From the NCBI RefSeq assembly GCF_008692605.1, contig NZ_LFCT01000016.1, positions 1 through 64,000 on the forward strand: DNA of 64,000 nt, given 5' to 3'. Both the position numbers and the translations under genes were made by a program. The DNA comes from Sphingobium estronivorans. GTDB lineage: Bacteria; Pseudomonadota; Alphaproteobacteria; Sphingomonadales; Sphingomonadaceae. Below, piece by piece: positions 34,721 to 43,785 of this stretch (positions are counted from its first letter, which is position 1; each line of letters begins with the position of its first letter). The notes under the pieces are model-generated. The model was not told the DNA's origin. It was given only the letters and a program-made list of their open reading frames with translations, and made no database searches.

Positions 34721-37700
34721 ATGGCGAACTATTTCAATGTCGTGGGCAGTCAGACCATCACGGCGGGGAATGAAAAGGACCAGTTCTTCGCTTTCACCCG
34801 ACTCGCGAATCTGGACTATGTGCGCCCCGATGCGGTGATGGCGCAGCTTGTCTGGGACTCCGCGATCCTCACCGGCAGCGGCACGGCCTATCAACTGACC
34901 GCAACCAATATCCAGATCTCCACCGACCTCTATTTGGGCGGGCAGGGGACGGACATCATGTACGGGTCCAATCTCAACGACGCCATCCTCTACAATAATG
35001 GAGTGATGTCCGGCGGCTTCGGCAGCTTCGACAATATCGAGCAGTTCTGGCTGGCCGATGGCGACGACATCATCGACCTGTCCGCCCATGGCGCGGGCGG
35101 CGTCGATTATATGAAAGACGTGCTGGTCCAGGGCGGCGAAGGCAACGACATCATCATCGGCGGCGCGGGCAAGGACAACCTCCAGGGCGACGGCGGCAAC
35201 GACATCATCTTCGGTTGGCGCGGCAGCGACACGATCTCCGGCGGGGCGGGCGATGACATCCTCTATGGCGACGACCTCGGCAATAACGGCATTTCCGGCG
35301 ACGACACGCTGGACGGCGGATCGGGCAACGACATCCTCTATGGCGGGCGGGGCAAGGACAAGCTGACCGGCGGCGACGGCAATGACATGCTTTATGGCGG
35401 CGCGGGCGACGACAGCCTGTCGGGCGGCGCGGGCGACGACATTCTCTACGGCGATGACGACACTGTGTCGGGCAGCGACGTGCTGCATGGCGATTCGGGC
35501 AATGACCGGCTTTATGGCGGGCTGGCCGGGGACGAGCTGTACGGGGATTCGGGCGACGACTGGCTCGATGGCGGCGCCGGCAACGACTATATGCATGGTG
35601 GCGGCGGCAACGACACGATCATCGCGGGCGCCGGCAATGACGTGATCGATGGCAGCGCCGATATCGATACGGTGGTCTTTTCCGGCAACCGGGCGGATTA
35701 TCTGTTCACCCTCCAGACCGACGGCAGCCTCGTCGCGGTCGACCAGCGCGCGGGATCGCCCGAGGGCAGCAAGTCCATCCGCAATGTCGAATTCTTCCAG
35801 TTCGCGGACGTGACGACGCCCGCAACGGCGCTGAACGCACCGCCGGTCATCACCTCCAACGGTGGCGGGGCAACCGCCGCACTGGCCATTGATGAGAATG
35901 GCACGGCCGTCACCACGGTCACCGCGACCGATCCCGACATGGGCCAGACGGTCGGCTTTTCGATCGTCGGCGGCGACGATGCCGCCCTGTTCACCATCGA
36001 CGCCGTAACCGGCGAACTGCGCTTCATCGCCGCGCCGAATTTCGAGAGTCCCGCCGACGCCAATGGCGACAATGTCTATCAGCTGATCGTCGCGGCCAAT
36101 GACGGCAATGGCGGAGTGGACACGCAGGCGCTTTCCGTGACCGTGCGCGACGTGCCGGACGGCTTCGCGCCGGTCATCACCTCCAATGGCGGCGGTGCGA
36201 GCGCGGCGATCACGGTCAATGAGAATGCCACGGCCGTGACCATGGTGACGGCCACGGATGCGGACGGTCCCTCGATCAGCTATGCCATTGTCGGCGGGGC
36301 CGATGCCGCCCTGTTCGCCATCGACGCGACGACCGGCGCGCTGACCTTCAGGACCGCGCCGGATTATGAGGCCGCCGCCGACGCCGATCACGACAATATC
36401 TATGACGTGATCGTGCAGGCCAGCGACGGCAGCAATAGCGACAATCAGGTGCTGGCCGTCACCGTCGCCAATCTCAACGACAATGCGCCGGTGCTGACCT
36501 CCTATGGCGGGGCGGTCTCGGCGACGCTCTCCGTGGCGGAAAACAGCCTGCTTGCCGCCACGGTGCAGGCCAGCGATGCCGACGGCGCGGCGCTCAGCTA
36601 CAGCATCAGCGGCGGCACAGACGCGGCGCTCTTCACCATCGACGCGGCGACCGGCGCGCTGACCTTCAACACGGCGCCCGATTATGAGACGCCCAGCGAC
36701 AGCAATGGCGACCGCATCTACAATGTCATCGTCCGCGCCAGCGACGGCACCAACAGCGTCACGCAGACACTGGCCATCGGCGTCACCAATGTGAACGACA
36801 ATGCGCCGGTCATCACCTCCAATGGTGGCGGCGCTTCGGCGTCCATCAGCATGGCGGAAAATGGCAGCGCGGTCACGACCGTCATCGCCACCGATGCGGA
36901 CGGCACGGCGCCGGGCTTTGCCATTGCGGGCGGGGCCGACGCGGCGCTCTTCACCGTCGACGCCGTGACGGGCGCGCTGTCCTTCATCAACGCGCCCGAT
37001 TATGAAAACCGCCTCGATGCCGATGGCGACGGCGTCTACCAGGTGACGGTCCGCGCGACCGACGGCAGCAATTTCGACGACCAGTCGCTGTCCATCGCCA
37101 TCACCGACATCGCAGAAGGCGGCAAGACCATCACCGGTTCCTCGGGCAATAATGTCATCAGCCCGACGACCACCGTTCTCGCCTATCAGACCACCGCGCT
37201 CAACGACACCATCTATGGCCTTGCCGGCAATGACACGATCGATGGCGGGGCGGGCGCCGATTATATGGACGGCGGCGCGGGCAACGACATTTTCTATGTC
37301 GACACCTATTCCGACGACGGCTTTGCGAGCAATGACGATCAGGTGATCGAACTGGCAGGCGGCGGCAGCGACCTGGTCTATGCCTCGGTCAGCTACCGGC
37401 TGGCCGCCAATGTCGAGAAGCTGACCCTGATGGGGGCGGCGGCGATCGACGGCATCGGCAATGAACTGGCCAACACCATCACCGGCAATGACGCGACGAA
37501 CCAGCTTTCAGGCGGCCTGGGTGCCGACATCCTGTACGGCATGGGCGGCAACGACCTGCTGGACGGCGGCGACGATAATGACAATCTGTTCGGCGGCGAC
37601 GGCAATGACGTGCTGATCGGCGGGCTGGGCAATGATTATCTGGACGGCGGCACCGGCGCGGACAGCATGACCGGCGGCGACGGCGACGACACCTATATCG

Positions 37701-38458
37701 TCGACAGCTGGTCCGACGACGGCAACAACGCCAATGACGATCTGGTCTTCGAACTGGCGGGTGGGGGCACCGATCTGGTCAACGCCTCGGTCAGCTACAA
37801 ACTCGCTGCGGAGGTCGAGAAGCTGACCCTGACCGGCACCGGCAATATCGACGGCACCGGCAATGATCTGGCCAACACCATCACCGGCAACAGCGGCAAT
37901 AACAGCCTGTGGGGTGGCGCGGGCAACGATACCCTGCTGGGCAATGCGGGCGACGACCGGCTTTATGGCGAGGATGGACAGGACAGCCTGGACGGCGGCG
38001 CGGGCAACGACATGCTGGATGGCGGGCTGGCCGGCGACACGCTGAAGGGCGGCGCGGGCAACGACATATTGATCGGCGGCGCGGGCAAGGACACGCTGAC
38101 CGGCGGGACCGAGGCGGATGTGTTCGTCTTCAACCGGGGCGATACGACCTTCAACATGGCGAGCTACGACCGGATCACCGACTTCAAGGCCAGCGAGGGC
38201 GATCGCATCGACTTCGATTTCCTGAACGGCAGCCTGCCCGCCGCCGACTATGCCGAAAGGGCGATCTCCACCAATAATTTCGCCGACGCGCTGGCTGCCG
38301 CCAACACGACCGCCGGTGTCAATCATGTGACCTTCGTCGCGGGGACCAGCGACGGCTGGCTCTTCTACGACGCCAATGGCGACGGCGCTTTCGAACAGAG
38401 CGTGCTGCTGCTCGGCGTCAACAGCCTGGCCGGCGTGGATTCGACCAGCTTCTTCTGA
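34721..38458 (+). CDS. Large RTX/cadherin-like secreted calcium-binding protein
   Basis: The protein is 1245 aa with no signal peptide, as expected for type I secretion. RTX nonapeptide repeats ([14 protein letters not shown] types) occupy about residues 135-315. Four cadherin-like repeats of about 106 residues start near 376, 485, 590 and 697, each opening with ITSNGGG or TSYGGA followed by [13 protein letters not shown] strands. More RTX repeats run from about 830 to 1130. The C-terminal domain ends in [15 protein letters not shown] and is the kind that serves as secretion signal. Calcium in the medium should fold the repeats. A surface adhesin or polymer-associated role is inferred from the adjacent exopolysaccharide locus. 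No type I exporter genes are in the window. Confidence 0.88.
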   Translation: MANYFNVVGSQTITAGNEKDQFFAFTRLANLDYVRPDAVMAQLVWDSAILTGSGTAYQLTATNIQISTDLYLGGQGTDIMYGSNLNDAILYNNGVMSGGFGSFDNIEQFWLADGDDIIDLSAHGAGGVDYMKDVLVQGGEGNDIIIGGAGKDNLQGDGGNDIIFGWRGSDTISGGAGDDILYGDDLGNNGISGDDTLDGGSGNDILYGGRGKDKLTGGDGNDMLYGGAGDDSLSGGAGDDILYGDDDTVSGSDVLHGDSGNDRLYGGLAGDELYGDSGDDWLDGGAGNDYMHGGGGNDTIIAGAGNDVIDGSADIDTVVFSGNRADYLFTLQTDGSLVAVDQRAGSPEGSKSIRNVEFFQFADVTTPATALNAPPVITSNGGGATAALAIDENGTAVTTVTATDPDMGQTVGFSIVGGDDAALFTIDAVTGELRFIAAPNFESPADANGDNVYQLIVAANDGNGGVDTQALSVTVRDVPDGFAPVITSNGGGASAAITVNENATAVTMVTATDADGPSISYAIVGGADAALFAIDATTGALTFRTAPDYEAAADADHDNIYDVIVQASDGSNSDNQVLAVTVANLNDNAPVLTSYGGAVSATLSVAENSLLAATVQASDADGAALSYSISGGTDAALFTIDAATGALTFNTAPDYETPSDSNGDRIYNVIVRASDGTNSVTQTLAIGVTNVNDNAPVITSNGGGASASISMAENGSAVTTVIATDADGTAPGFAIAGGADAALFTVDAVTGALSFINAPDYENRLDADGDGVYQVTVRATDGSNFDDQSLSIAITDIAEGGKTITGSSGNNVISPTTTVLAYQTTALNDTIYGLAGNDTIDGGAGADYMDGGAGNDIFYVDTYSDDGFASNDDQVIELAGGGSDLVYASVSYRLAANVEKLTLMGAAAIDGIGNELANTITGNDATNQLSGGLGADILYGMGGNDLLDGGDDNDNLFGGDGNDVLIGGLGNDYLDGGTGADSMTGGDGDDTYIVDSWSDDGNNANDDLVFELAGGGTDLVNASVSYKLAAEVEKLTLTGTGNIDGTGNDLANTITGNSGNNSLWGGAGNDTLLGNAGDDRLYGEDGQDSLDGGAGNDMLDGGLAGDTLKGGAGNDILIGGAGKDTLTGGTEADVFVFNRGDTTFNMASYDRITDFKASEGDRIDFDFLNGSLPAADYAERAISTNNFADALAAANTTAGVNHVTFVAGTSDGWLFYDANGDGAFEQSVLLLGVNSLAGVDSTSFF

Positions 38459-38465
38459 TTGGGGA

Positions 38466-38484
38466 GCCGGGGCTGCGCCCCGGC
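38466..38484. terminator. Shared stem-loop between convergent genes
   Basis: GCCGGGG and CCCCGGC form a 7-bp stem around CTGCG. It lies between the RTX stop and the convergent flavin-reductase stop, so it probably terminates both transcripts. There is no long T-run on either side. Confidence 0.6.
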
Positions 38485-38490
38485 GTTCGT

Positions 38491-39003
38491 TCAGCTCAGT
38501 TGGGCGAATTCGCCGTAGCCGCCCTGGAAGAAGAGCAGCGGCTTGCCCGGCGTCTCAACCTCCAGCGCCATGACGCGGCCCAGAACGATGTAATGATCGC
38601 CCGCCTCATGCACGGCGTCGAGCCGGCAGTCGATCCACGCCACCACGCCGTCCAGAATCGGCGAGCCGTTGGCCGAAACGCGATGCGTCACGCCCGCGAA
38701 TTTATCCTCCGCGCCCTTGACCGAAAATTGCTGGCACAGAGGCTGCTGATCGCTGGCCAGGATGTTGACGCAGAATTTGCCCGCGCGCTCGATCAGCGGC
38801 CAGCTTTGCGAATTTTTCGCCGGGAAGAAGGCGACCAGCGGCGGATCGAGCGAGACGGAGGTGAAGGACCCCACGACCATGCCCGCCGGCGTCTTGCCCG
38901 CCTCCGTCGCCGTCACCACGCAAACGCCGGTCGGATAATGGCCAAGAACGCGGCGGAAAGTGGCGCCGTCGAACGCTACGGAATCTGTGCCTGAAATCGT
39001 CAT
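38491..39003 (-). CDS. Flavin reductase-like domain protein
   Basis: The protein is 170 aa from the ATG at 39003, with AGGGAAG immediately upstream; an in-frame extension to 39060 is unlikely. The FMN-binding split-barrel signature is present: FRRVLGHYPTGVCVVTATEA, MVVGSFTSVSLDPPLVAFFP, KFCVNILASDQQPLC and HYIVLGRVMALEV. Such proteins reduce free flavin with NAD(P)H, usually feeding a monooxygenase. It is divergent from the F420 operon (cofE starts 105 bases away), so shared regulation is possible. A link to deazaflavin chemistry is only suggested by position. Confidence 0.85.
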   Translation of the reverse strand: MTISGTDSVAFDGATFRRVLGHYPTGVCVVTATEAGKTPAGMVVGSFTSVSLDPPLVAFFPAKNSQSWPLIERAGKFCVNILASDQQPLCQQFSVKGAEDKFAGVTHRVSANGSPILDGVVAWIDCRLDAVHEAGDHYIVLGRVMALEVETPGKPLLFFQGGYGEFAQLS

Positions 39004-39108
39004 CTTCCCTGCTCTTATCGACTTTCCGTCTTCTCTTCTCGACTTGACGCGGCTTGGCAAGCAAAAGCCGACGCTACCGTAAATGACACAGGCACGTTAA
39101 GGCACGGC

Positions 39109-39867
39109 ATGATTGCGATTCATCCGCTCTTCGATCTTCCCGAAATCCGCGCGGGCGACGATCTTGCCGCGCTGCTGCGCGAAAGCCTGACGGCGGCAGG
39201 CCTGTGGCCGCTCAAGGCCGGCGACGTGCTGGTGGTGACGCAGAAAATCCTGTCCAAGGCGGAGGGGCGGATGATCGACCTCTCCACCATTGAGCCGGGC
39301 GAGGAGGCGATGGCCCTTGCCGCCACGACGCGCAAGGACGCCCGACTGGTCGAACTGGTGCTGCGCGAAAGCAGCGCCGTGGTGCGGGCCGTGCCCCATG
39401 TGCTGATCACCCGCCATCGGCTGGGCCATGTGATGGCGAACAGCGGCATAGACCGGTCGAATATCGGGCCGGGCGAGGCCGACCGTGCCCTGCTGCTGCC
39501 GGTCGATCCGGACAGATCGGCGCGCGGCCTGCTGGATGCGTTGGCCGGGGCGGACGCCGCGGGAATCGGGATCGTGATTTCGGACAGTTTCGGTCGGCCC
39601 TGGCGGCATGGCGTGGTGGGCGTGGCCATCGGCGCGGCCGGGCTGCCGGCGCTGGTCGACCGGCGGGGGGAGGAGGATCGCGACGGGCGGCGGCTGGAAG
39701 TCACGCAGATCGCACTGGCCGACCAGATCGCCACCGCCGCGACGCTGGCGACGGGCGAAGGCGCGGAAAGCGTGCCGGCCGCGCTGATCCGGGGCCTGGC
39801 GCTGCCCGCAGGCGAGAATGGCGCGGGCGCGCTGGTCCGCCCGCTGGAAGAGGATCTGTTCCGGTGA
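39109..39867 (+). CDS. cofE: Coenzyme F420-0:L-glutamate ligase
   Basis: The protein is 252 aa, close to the usual length for stand-alone CofE. GDVLVVTQKILSKAEGRMID carries the K/S active-site region, VLITRHRLGHVMANSGIDRS matches the conserved LV...HGxVxANAGID, and GIVISDSFGRPWRHGVVGVA and VDRRGEEDRDGRRLEVTQIA follow. It adds glutamate residues to F420-0 using GTP. The mycobacterial homologue FbiB carries a fused flavin-binding reductase domain that is absent here. It is followed by cofD (ATGA-type overlap, four bases) and cofC, forming the F420 operon. The 5-deazaflavin-ring synthase genes (cofG/cofH or fbiC) are not in the window. Confidence 0.9.
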   Translation: MIAIHPLFDLPEIRAGDDLAALLRESLTAAGLWPLKAGDVLVVTQKILSKAEGRMIDLSTIEPGEEAMALAATTRKDARLVELVLRESSAVVRAVPHVLITRHRLGHVMANSGIDRSNIGPGEADRALLLPVDPDRSARGLLDALAGADAAGIGIVISDSFGRPWRHGVVGVAIGAAGLPALVDRRGEEDRDGRRLEVTQIALADQIATAATLATGEGAESVPAALIRGLALPAGENGAGALVRPLEEDLFR

Positions 39868-40799
39868 GCGGCCGCATCGTCGTTTTGACCGGAGGCGTGG
39901 GCGGCGCCAAGCTGGTGCTGGGTCTGATGCAGCTCTGCCCGCCGCAAGCAATCACCGCCATCGTCAACACGGCTGACGATTTCCGGCATCTGGGCCTCGC
40001 CATTTCACCCGACATCGACACGCTGCTCTACACTTTGTCGGGCAAGGCCAATGCCGCGCAGGGCTGGGGCCGGGAGGGCGAGACATGGACCTTCATGGAC
40101 GCGCTCAAATCGCTGGGCGGAGAGGATTGGTTCCTGCTGGGCGATGGCGACATGGCGCTGCATGTGCTGCGGTCGCATCTGTTGGCTTCCGGCGAGCGGT
40201 TGAGTGCGGTGACGGCGCGATTCGCGGCGGCCTGGGGGCTTGGACTTTCGGTGCTGCCGATGAGCGACGATACCGTCGCCACCCATGTCGAAACCGATCG
40301 GGGCGAGCTCCCTTTCCAGCGTTATTTCGTCGAGCAACGCTGCGCGCCGGCCGTGCGCGCCATCCGGTTCGAGGGAGCGGAGCGCGCCCGCCCTGCCCCC
40401 GGCGTGATCGAGGCGATCGGCGATCCCGAAACCCGCGCCATCCTCATCGCGCCCTCCAATCCGTGGCTCAGCGTCGATCCGATTCTGGCGGTGCCGGGGA
40501 TCAGCGAGGCGCTGAAAGCGGCGTCCGCGCCGGTCGTCGCCGTCTCCCCCATTGTCGGCGGGCAGGCGGTCAAGGGCCCGACCGCCAAGTTGATGGGCGA
40601 ACTTGGGCTGGCCGTCACCAACCGTTCCATCGCCGCCCATTATGCCGATATGATCGACGCTCTGTTGGTGGACGAGCGCGACGGCGGCGAGGGCCTTGCC
40701 ATTCCTTATGCGGTAACCGACACGCTGATGAAGACGCTGGACGATCGCGCGCGGGTGGCGCGGGCAGCGCTGGATCTGGCCGAGCGGATCGCCGGTTGA
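39864..40799 (+). CDS. cofD: 2-phospho-L-lactate transferase (CofD family)
   Basis: The protein is 311 aa. IVVLTGGVGGAKLVLGLMQL is the nucleotide-binding start of the family, NTADDFRHLGLAISPDIDTL carries the conserved D-D pair, and YTLSGKANAAQGWGREGETW and LLGDGDMALHVLR follow. It joins the phospholactyl (or analogous) group from the CofC product to 7,8-didemethyl-8-hydroxy-5-deazariboflavin to make F420-0 or its analogue. Its stop overlaps the cofC TTG start, so the three genes are translationally coupled. Confidence 0.9.
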   Translation: MSGRIVVLTGGVGGAKLVLGLMQLCPPQAITAIVNTADDFRHLGLAISPDIDTLLYTLSGKANAAQGWGREGETWTFMDALKSLGGEDWFLLGDGDMALHVLRSHLLASGERLSAVTARFAAAWGLGLSVLPMSDDTVATHVETDRGELPFQRYFVEQRCAPAVRAIRFEGAERARPAPGVIEAIGDPETRAILIAPSNPWLSVDPILAVPGISEALKAASAPVVAVSPIVGGQAVKGPTAKLMGELGLAVTNRSIAAHYADMIDALLVDERDGGEGLAIPYAVTDTLMKTLDDRARVARAALDLAERIAG

Positions 40800-41368
40800 C
40801 CGGCTGGATCGTCATTCCGATCAAGACGCCCGCCGCCTGCAAGACGCGGCTCACGCCCGTGCTGGACGAAGCGGGTCGGCGCGATCTGGTGGCCGGGATG
40901 CTGCACCGCACGGTGGCCGCAGCGGCGGAGGTGGTGGGCATGGAGGGACTGCGGCTGCTGGGGCCGTCGCGGCATGGGTTGCCCGAAACGGTCGGCCTGC
41001 TCGGCGACCCGGGGCACGGCCTCAATCCCGCCGTGGCGAGTGCGCGGGATGCGGCGCTGCTGGCGGGAATCGACCGGCTGGTGATCCTGTCCGCCGATCT
41101 GCCATTGATCGAGGCGGCGGATGTCGCCGCGTTGCTGGAGGTTTCCGGCCTGGCCGTCGCGCCTGACCTCCATGGACAGGGCACCAACGCCGTGTCGCTG
41201 CCGCTGCCGCAGGCCGCCGATTTCCAGTTCCATTATGGCGAGGGCAGCTTCATCGCGCATCGCGCCGAAGCCGGCCGGCTGGGTCTGCCCTTTTCGGCCA
41301 TCGTCCGGCAGGGCCTGGGCTTCGATGTCGACCAGCCGGGCGATCTGACGGGCTGGCGCCGGAGCTGA
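40796..41368 (+). CDS. cofC: 2-phospho-L-lactate guanylyltransferase (CofC family)
   Basis: The protein is 190 aa from a TTG at 40796 that overlaps the cofD stop (TTGA). It starts TGWIVIPIKTPAACKTRLTP, the nucleotide-binding start of the family, and holds LGDPGHGLNPAVASARDAAL and VILSADLPLIEAADV (metal-binding Asp). The enzyme activates a phospho-acid with GTP to form the guanylylated donor used by CofD. In some proteobacteria CofC prefers 3-phosphoglycerate, giving 3PG-F420; which substrate is used here cannot be told by eye. The lack of a strong ribosome site fits coupling to cofD. Confidence 0.85.
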   Translation: MTGWIVIPIKTPAACKTRLTPVLDEAGRRDLVAGMLHRTVAAAAEVVGMEGLRLLGPSRHGLPETVGLLGDPGHGLNPAVASARDAALLAGIDRLVILSADLPLIEAADVAALLEVSGLAVAPDLHGQGTNAVSLPLPQAADFQFHYGEGSFIAHRAEAGRLGLPFSAIVRQGLGFDVDQPGDLTGWRRS

Positions 41369-41386
41369 GCCCGGCGCCGAGCCATA

Positions 41387-43648
41387 TCAGAGCGCGACGC
41401 CCGCCGCCGCCAGCACCGCCAGCGTCAGCACTTCCGACGCGTTGGAGGACATGGTGGCGATCTGCACCGACTTGTCCATGCCGACGAGCAGCGGCCCGAT
41501 CATCGTCGCGCCGCCCAGTTCGCGCAGCAGCTTGGCCGAGATATTGGCCGATTGCAGCCCCGGCATGACGAGGATGTTCGCCGGACCCGACAGGCGGCTG
41601 AAGGGATAATTCTTCATCACCGTCGGATTGAGCGCCGCATCGACGGTCATTTCGCCTTCATATTCGAAGTCGACATCCCGTTCGTCGAGAATCTTCACCG
41701 CGTCGCGCATATTGGCCAGATGAGCGCCCGGCGGGTTGCCGAAATTGGAATAGGACAGGAAGGCGACGCGCGGATCGTGACCCATGCGCCGGGCGACCGC
41801 GACCGTGCCTTCCGCAATATCGGCCAGTTCCTGCGCGGAAGGCCGCTCATTGACCGTGGTATCGGCCAGGAACACCGTCTTGTCCTTCGACACCATGACG
41901 TGAATGCCGAAGGGCGTGCGGCCCGCCGCCGGGTCCATCACCCGCTTCACCTCGCGCAGGGTCTGGGCGAAGGGCCGGGTCATGCCGGTGATCATCGCGT
42001 CGGCATGGCCCATCTTGACCAGCAGCGAACCGAAGATGTTGCGGTCGCGATTGACCATCCGCTCGCAGTCGCGGCGCAGATAGCCGCGGCGCTGGAGGCG
42101 CTTGTAGAGCAGGTCGACCATGTCCGGCACCAGCGGCGAATTGACGCTGTTGTGCAGTTCGAAGCTTTCCGGGTCCTGCACGCCCAGTTCCTTGAGCTTG
42201 TCGAGCACATGGGCGCGGCCGACCAGCACCGGAATGCCATAGCCGAGGTCGCGGAACTGGATTGCGGCGCGCAGCACCACTTCCTCTTCCGCCTCGGCGA
42301 AGACGACGCGCTTGGGATTCGCCTTCGCCACTTCATAGGCGGCGGTCAGGACCGAGGTCGTCGGGTTGAGCCGCGCCTTCAAGGACTGGCGATAGGCCGC
42401 CATGTCGGCAATCGGCTTCTGCGCGACGCCGGTTTCCATCGCCGCCTGCGCCACGGCGGAGGGCACGACCTCCATCAGGCGGGGGTCGAAGGGCGCCGGG
42501 ATGATATAATCCGGCCCGAAGCTGTGCGAGCGGCCGTAGGCCTTGGCGACTTCCTCCGGCACCTGTTCGCGGGCCAGTTCGGCGATCGCCTTGGCGGCGG
42601 CCAGCTTCATCGCCTCGTTGATCCCGGTCGCCCGCACGTCGAGCGCGCCACGGAAGATGAAGGGGAAGCCAAGGACGTTGTTGACCTGGTTGGGATAGTC
42701 CGACCGGCCGGTGGCGACGATGGCGTCGGGGCGCACCGCCTTGACGTCCGGGGGCGAGATTTCCGGGTCGGGATTGGCCATGGCGAAGATGATCGGCTTG
42801 TCCGCCATCGTCTTCACCATCTCCTGGCTGACCGCGCCCGCGACCGACAGGCCCAGGAACACGTCGGCACCCTTGATGGCTTCGGCCAGCGTGCGCGCAT
42901 CGGTCTTCACCGCATGGGCCGACTTCCACTGGTTCATGCCCTCGGTGCGGCCCTGATAGATCACGCCCTTGCTGTCGCACATGATGACATTGTCGTGCGC
43001 GACGCCCAGCGCCTTGATGAGTTCGGTGCAGGAAATCGACGCCGCGCCCGCGCCGTTTACCACCACCTTCATATCCTTCATCTCGCGGCCGGTCAGCATC
43101 GCCGCGTTGATGGCACCCGCTGCCGCGATGATCGCGGTGCCATGCTGGTCGTCGTGAAAGACCGGGATGTTCATCCGTTCCTTCAGCGTCTGTTCGATGA
43201 TGAAGCATTCGGGCGCCTTGATATCCTCAAGGTTGATGCCGCCGAAGGTCGGCTCCATCAGCTCGACGGCGTCGATGAACTTGTCGACATCCTCGGTCTT
43301 GAGTTCGATGTCGATGCTGTCCACGTCGGCGAAACGCTTGAAGAGGACCGACTTGCCCTCCATCACCGGCTTGGACGCCAGCGCGCCGAGGTTACCGAGG
43401 CCCAGGATCGCCGTGCCGTTGGAGATCACCGCCACCAGATTGCCCTTGGCCGTATAGTCATAGGCCGTCGCCGGGTCTTCGGCGATGGCGCGGACCGGCA
43501 CCGCGACGCCGGGCGAATAGGCAAGGGAAAGGTCGCGCTGGGTCGCCATTGGCTTCGATGCGATGATCTCGATCTTGCCGGGGCGTCCCGTCGAGTGGAA
43601 GAACAGCGCCTCGCGCTCGGAAAATTCCACATTCGACTTGTCGGTCAT
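41387..43648 (-). CDS. maeB: NADP-dependent malic enzyme with C-terminal phosphotransacetylase-like domain
   Basis: The protein is 753 aa from the ATG at 43648, with AAAGGTGGG upstream. N-terminal malic-enzyme motifs: LSLAYSPGVAVPVRAIAEDP, GNLVAVISNGTAILGLGNLG (contains the catalytic region), FHDDQHGTAIIAAAGAINAA and VVNGAGAASISCTELIKALG (nucleotide binding). The C-terminal third (ANPKRVVFAEAEEEVVLRAA onward) is the phosphate acetyl/butyryl-transferase-like domain found in MaeB-type enzymes and thought to be regulatory. It converts malate to pyruvate and CO2, giving NADPH and linking the TCA cycle to pyruvate. It is divergent from mutS. Confidence 0.95.
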   Translation of the reverse strand: MTDKSNVEFSEREALFFHSTGRPGKIEIIASKPMATQRDLSLAYSPGVAVPVRAIAEDPATAYDYTAKGNLVAVISNGTAILGLGNLGALASKPVMEGKSVLFKRFADVDSIDIELKTEDVDKFIDAVELMEPTFGGINLEDIKAPECFIIEQTLKERMNIPVFHDDQHGTAIIAAAGAINAAMLTGREMKDMKVVVNGAGAASISCTELIKALGVAHDNVIMCDSKGVIYQGRTEGMNQWKSAHAVKTDARTLAEAIKGADVFLGLSVAGAVSQEMVKTMADKPIIFAMANPDPEISPPDVKAVRPDAIVATGRSDYPNQVNNVLGFPFIFRGALDVRATGINEAMKLAAAKAIAELAREQVPEEVAKAYGRSHSFGPDYIIPAPFDPRLMEVVPSAVAQAAMETGVAQKPIADMAAYRQSLKARLNPTTSVLTAAYEVAKANPKRVVFAEAEEEVVLRAAIQFRDLGYGIPVLVGRAHVLDKLKELGVQDPESFELHNSVNSPLVPDMVDLLYKRLQRRGYLRRDCERMVNRDRNIFGSLLVKMGHADAMITGMTRPFAQTLREVKRVMDPAAGRTPFGIHVMVSKDKTVFLADTTVNERPSAQELADIAEGTVAVARRMGHDPRVAFLSYSNFGNPPGAHLANMRDAVKILDERDVDFEYEGEMTVDAALNPTVMKNYPFSRLSGPANILVMPGLQSANISAKLLRELGGATMIGPLLVGMDKSVQIATMSSNASEVLTLAVLAAAGVAL

Positions 43649-43785
43649 GACTGCACCCACCTTTTTGAACAATGAAGGTGGCCCTAGCGGCAAGAATATC
43701 CCGGGGGCAAGTGCGAGAAGCGCAATTTTCCTGCTGTTTTGCGAAGCTCTGGCCTGAACCGGCGGTTCGGGCTATCCGCTGTGCC

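Noticed and set aside
35848-37120. Regular repeats that could be a tandem array
   Set aside because: They are codon-level repeats of cadherin-like domains in the RTX gene, not a CRISPR or noncoding array.
41552-43675. Plus-strand open frame of 707 codons
   Set aside because: Antisense to the malic enzyme gene. The His- and Arg-rich sequence is typical of shadow frames.
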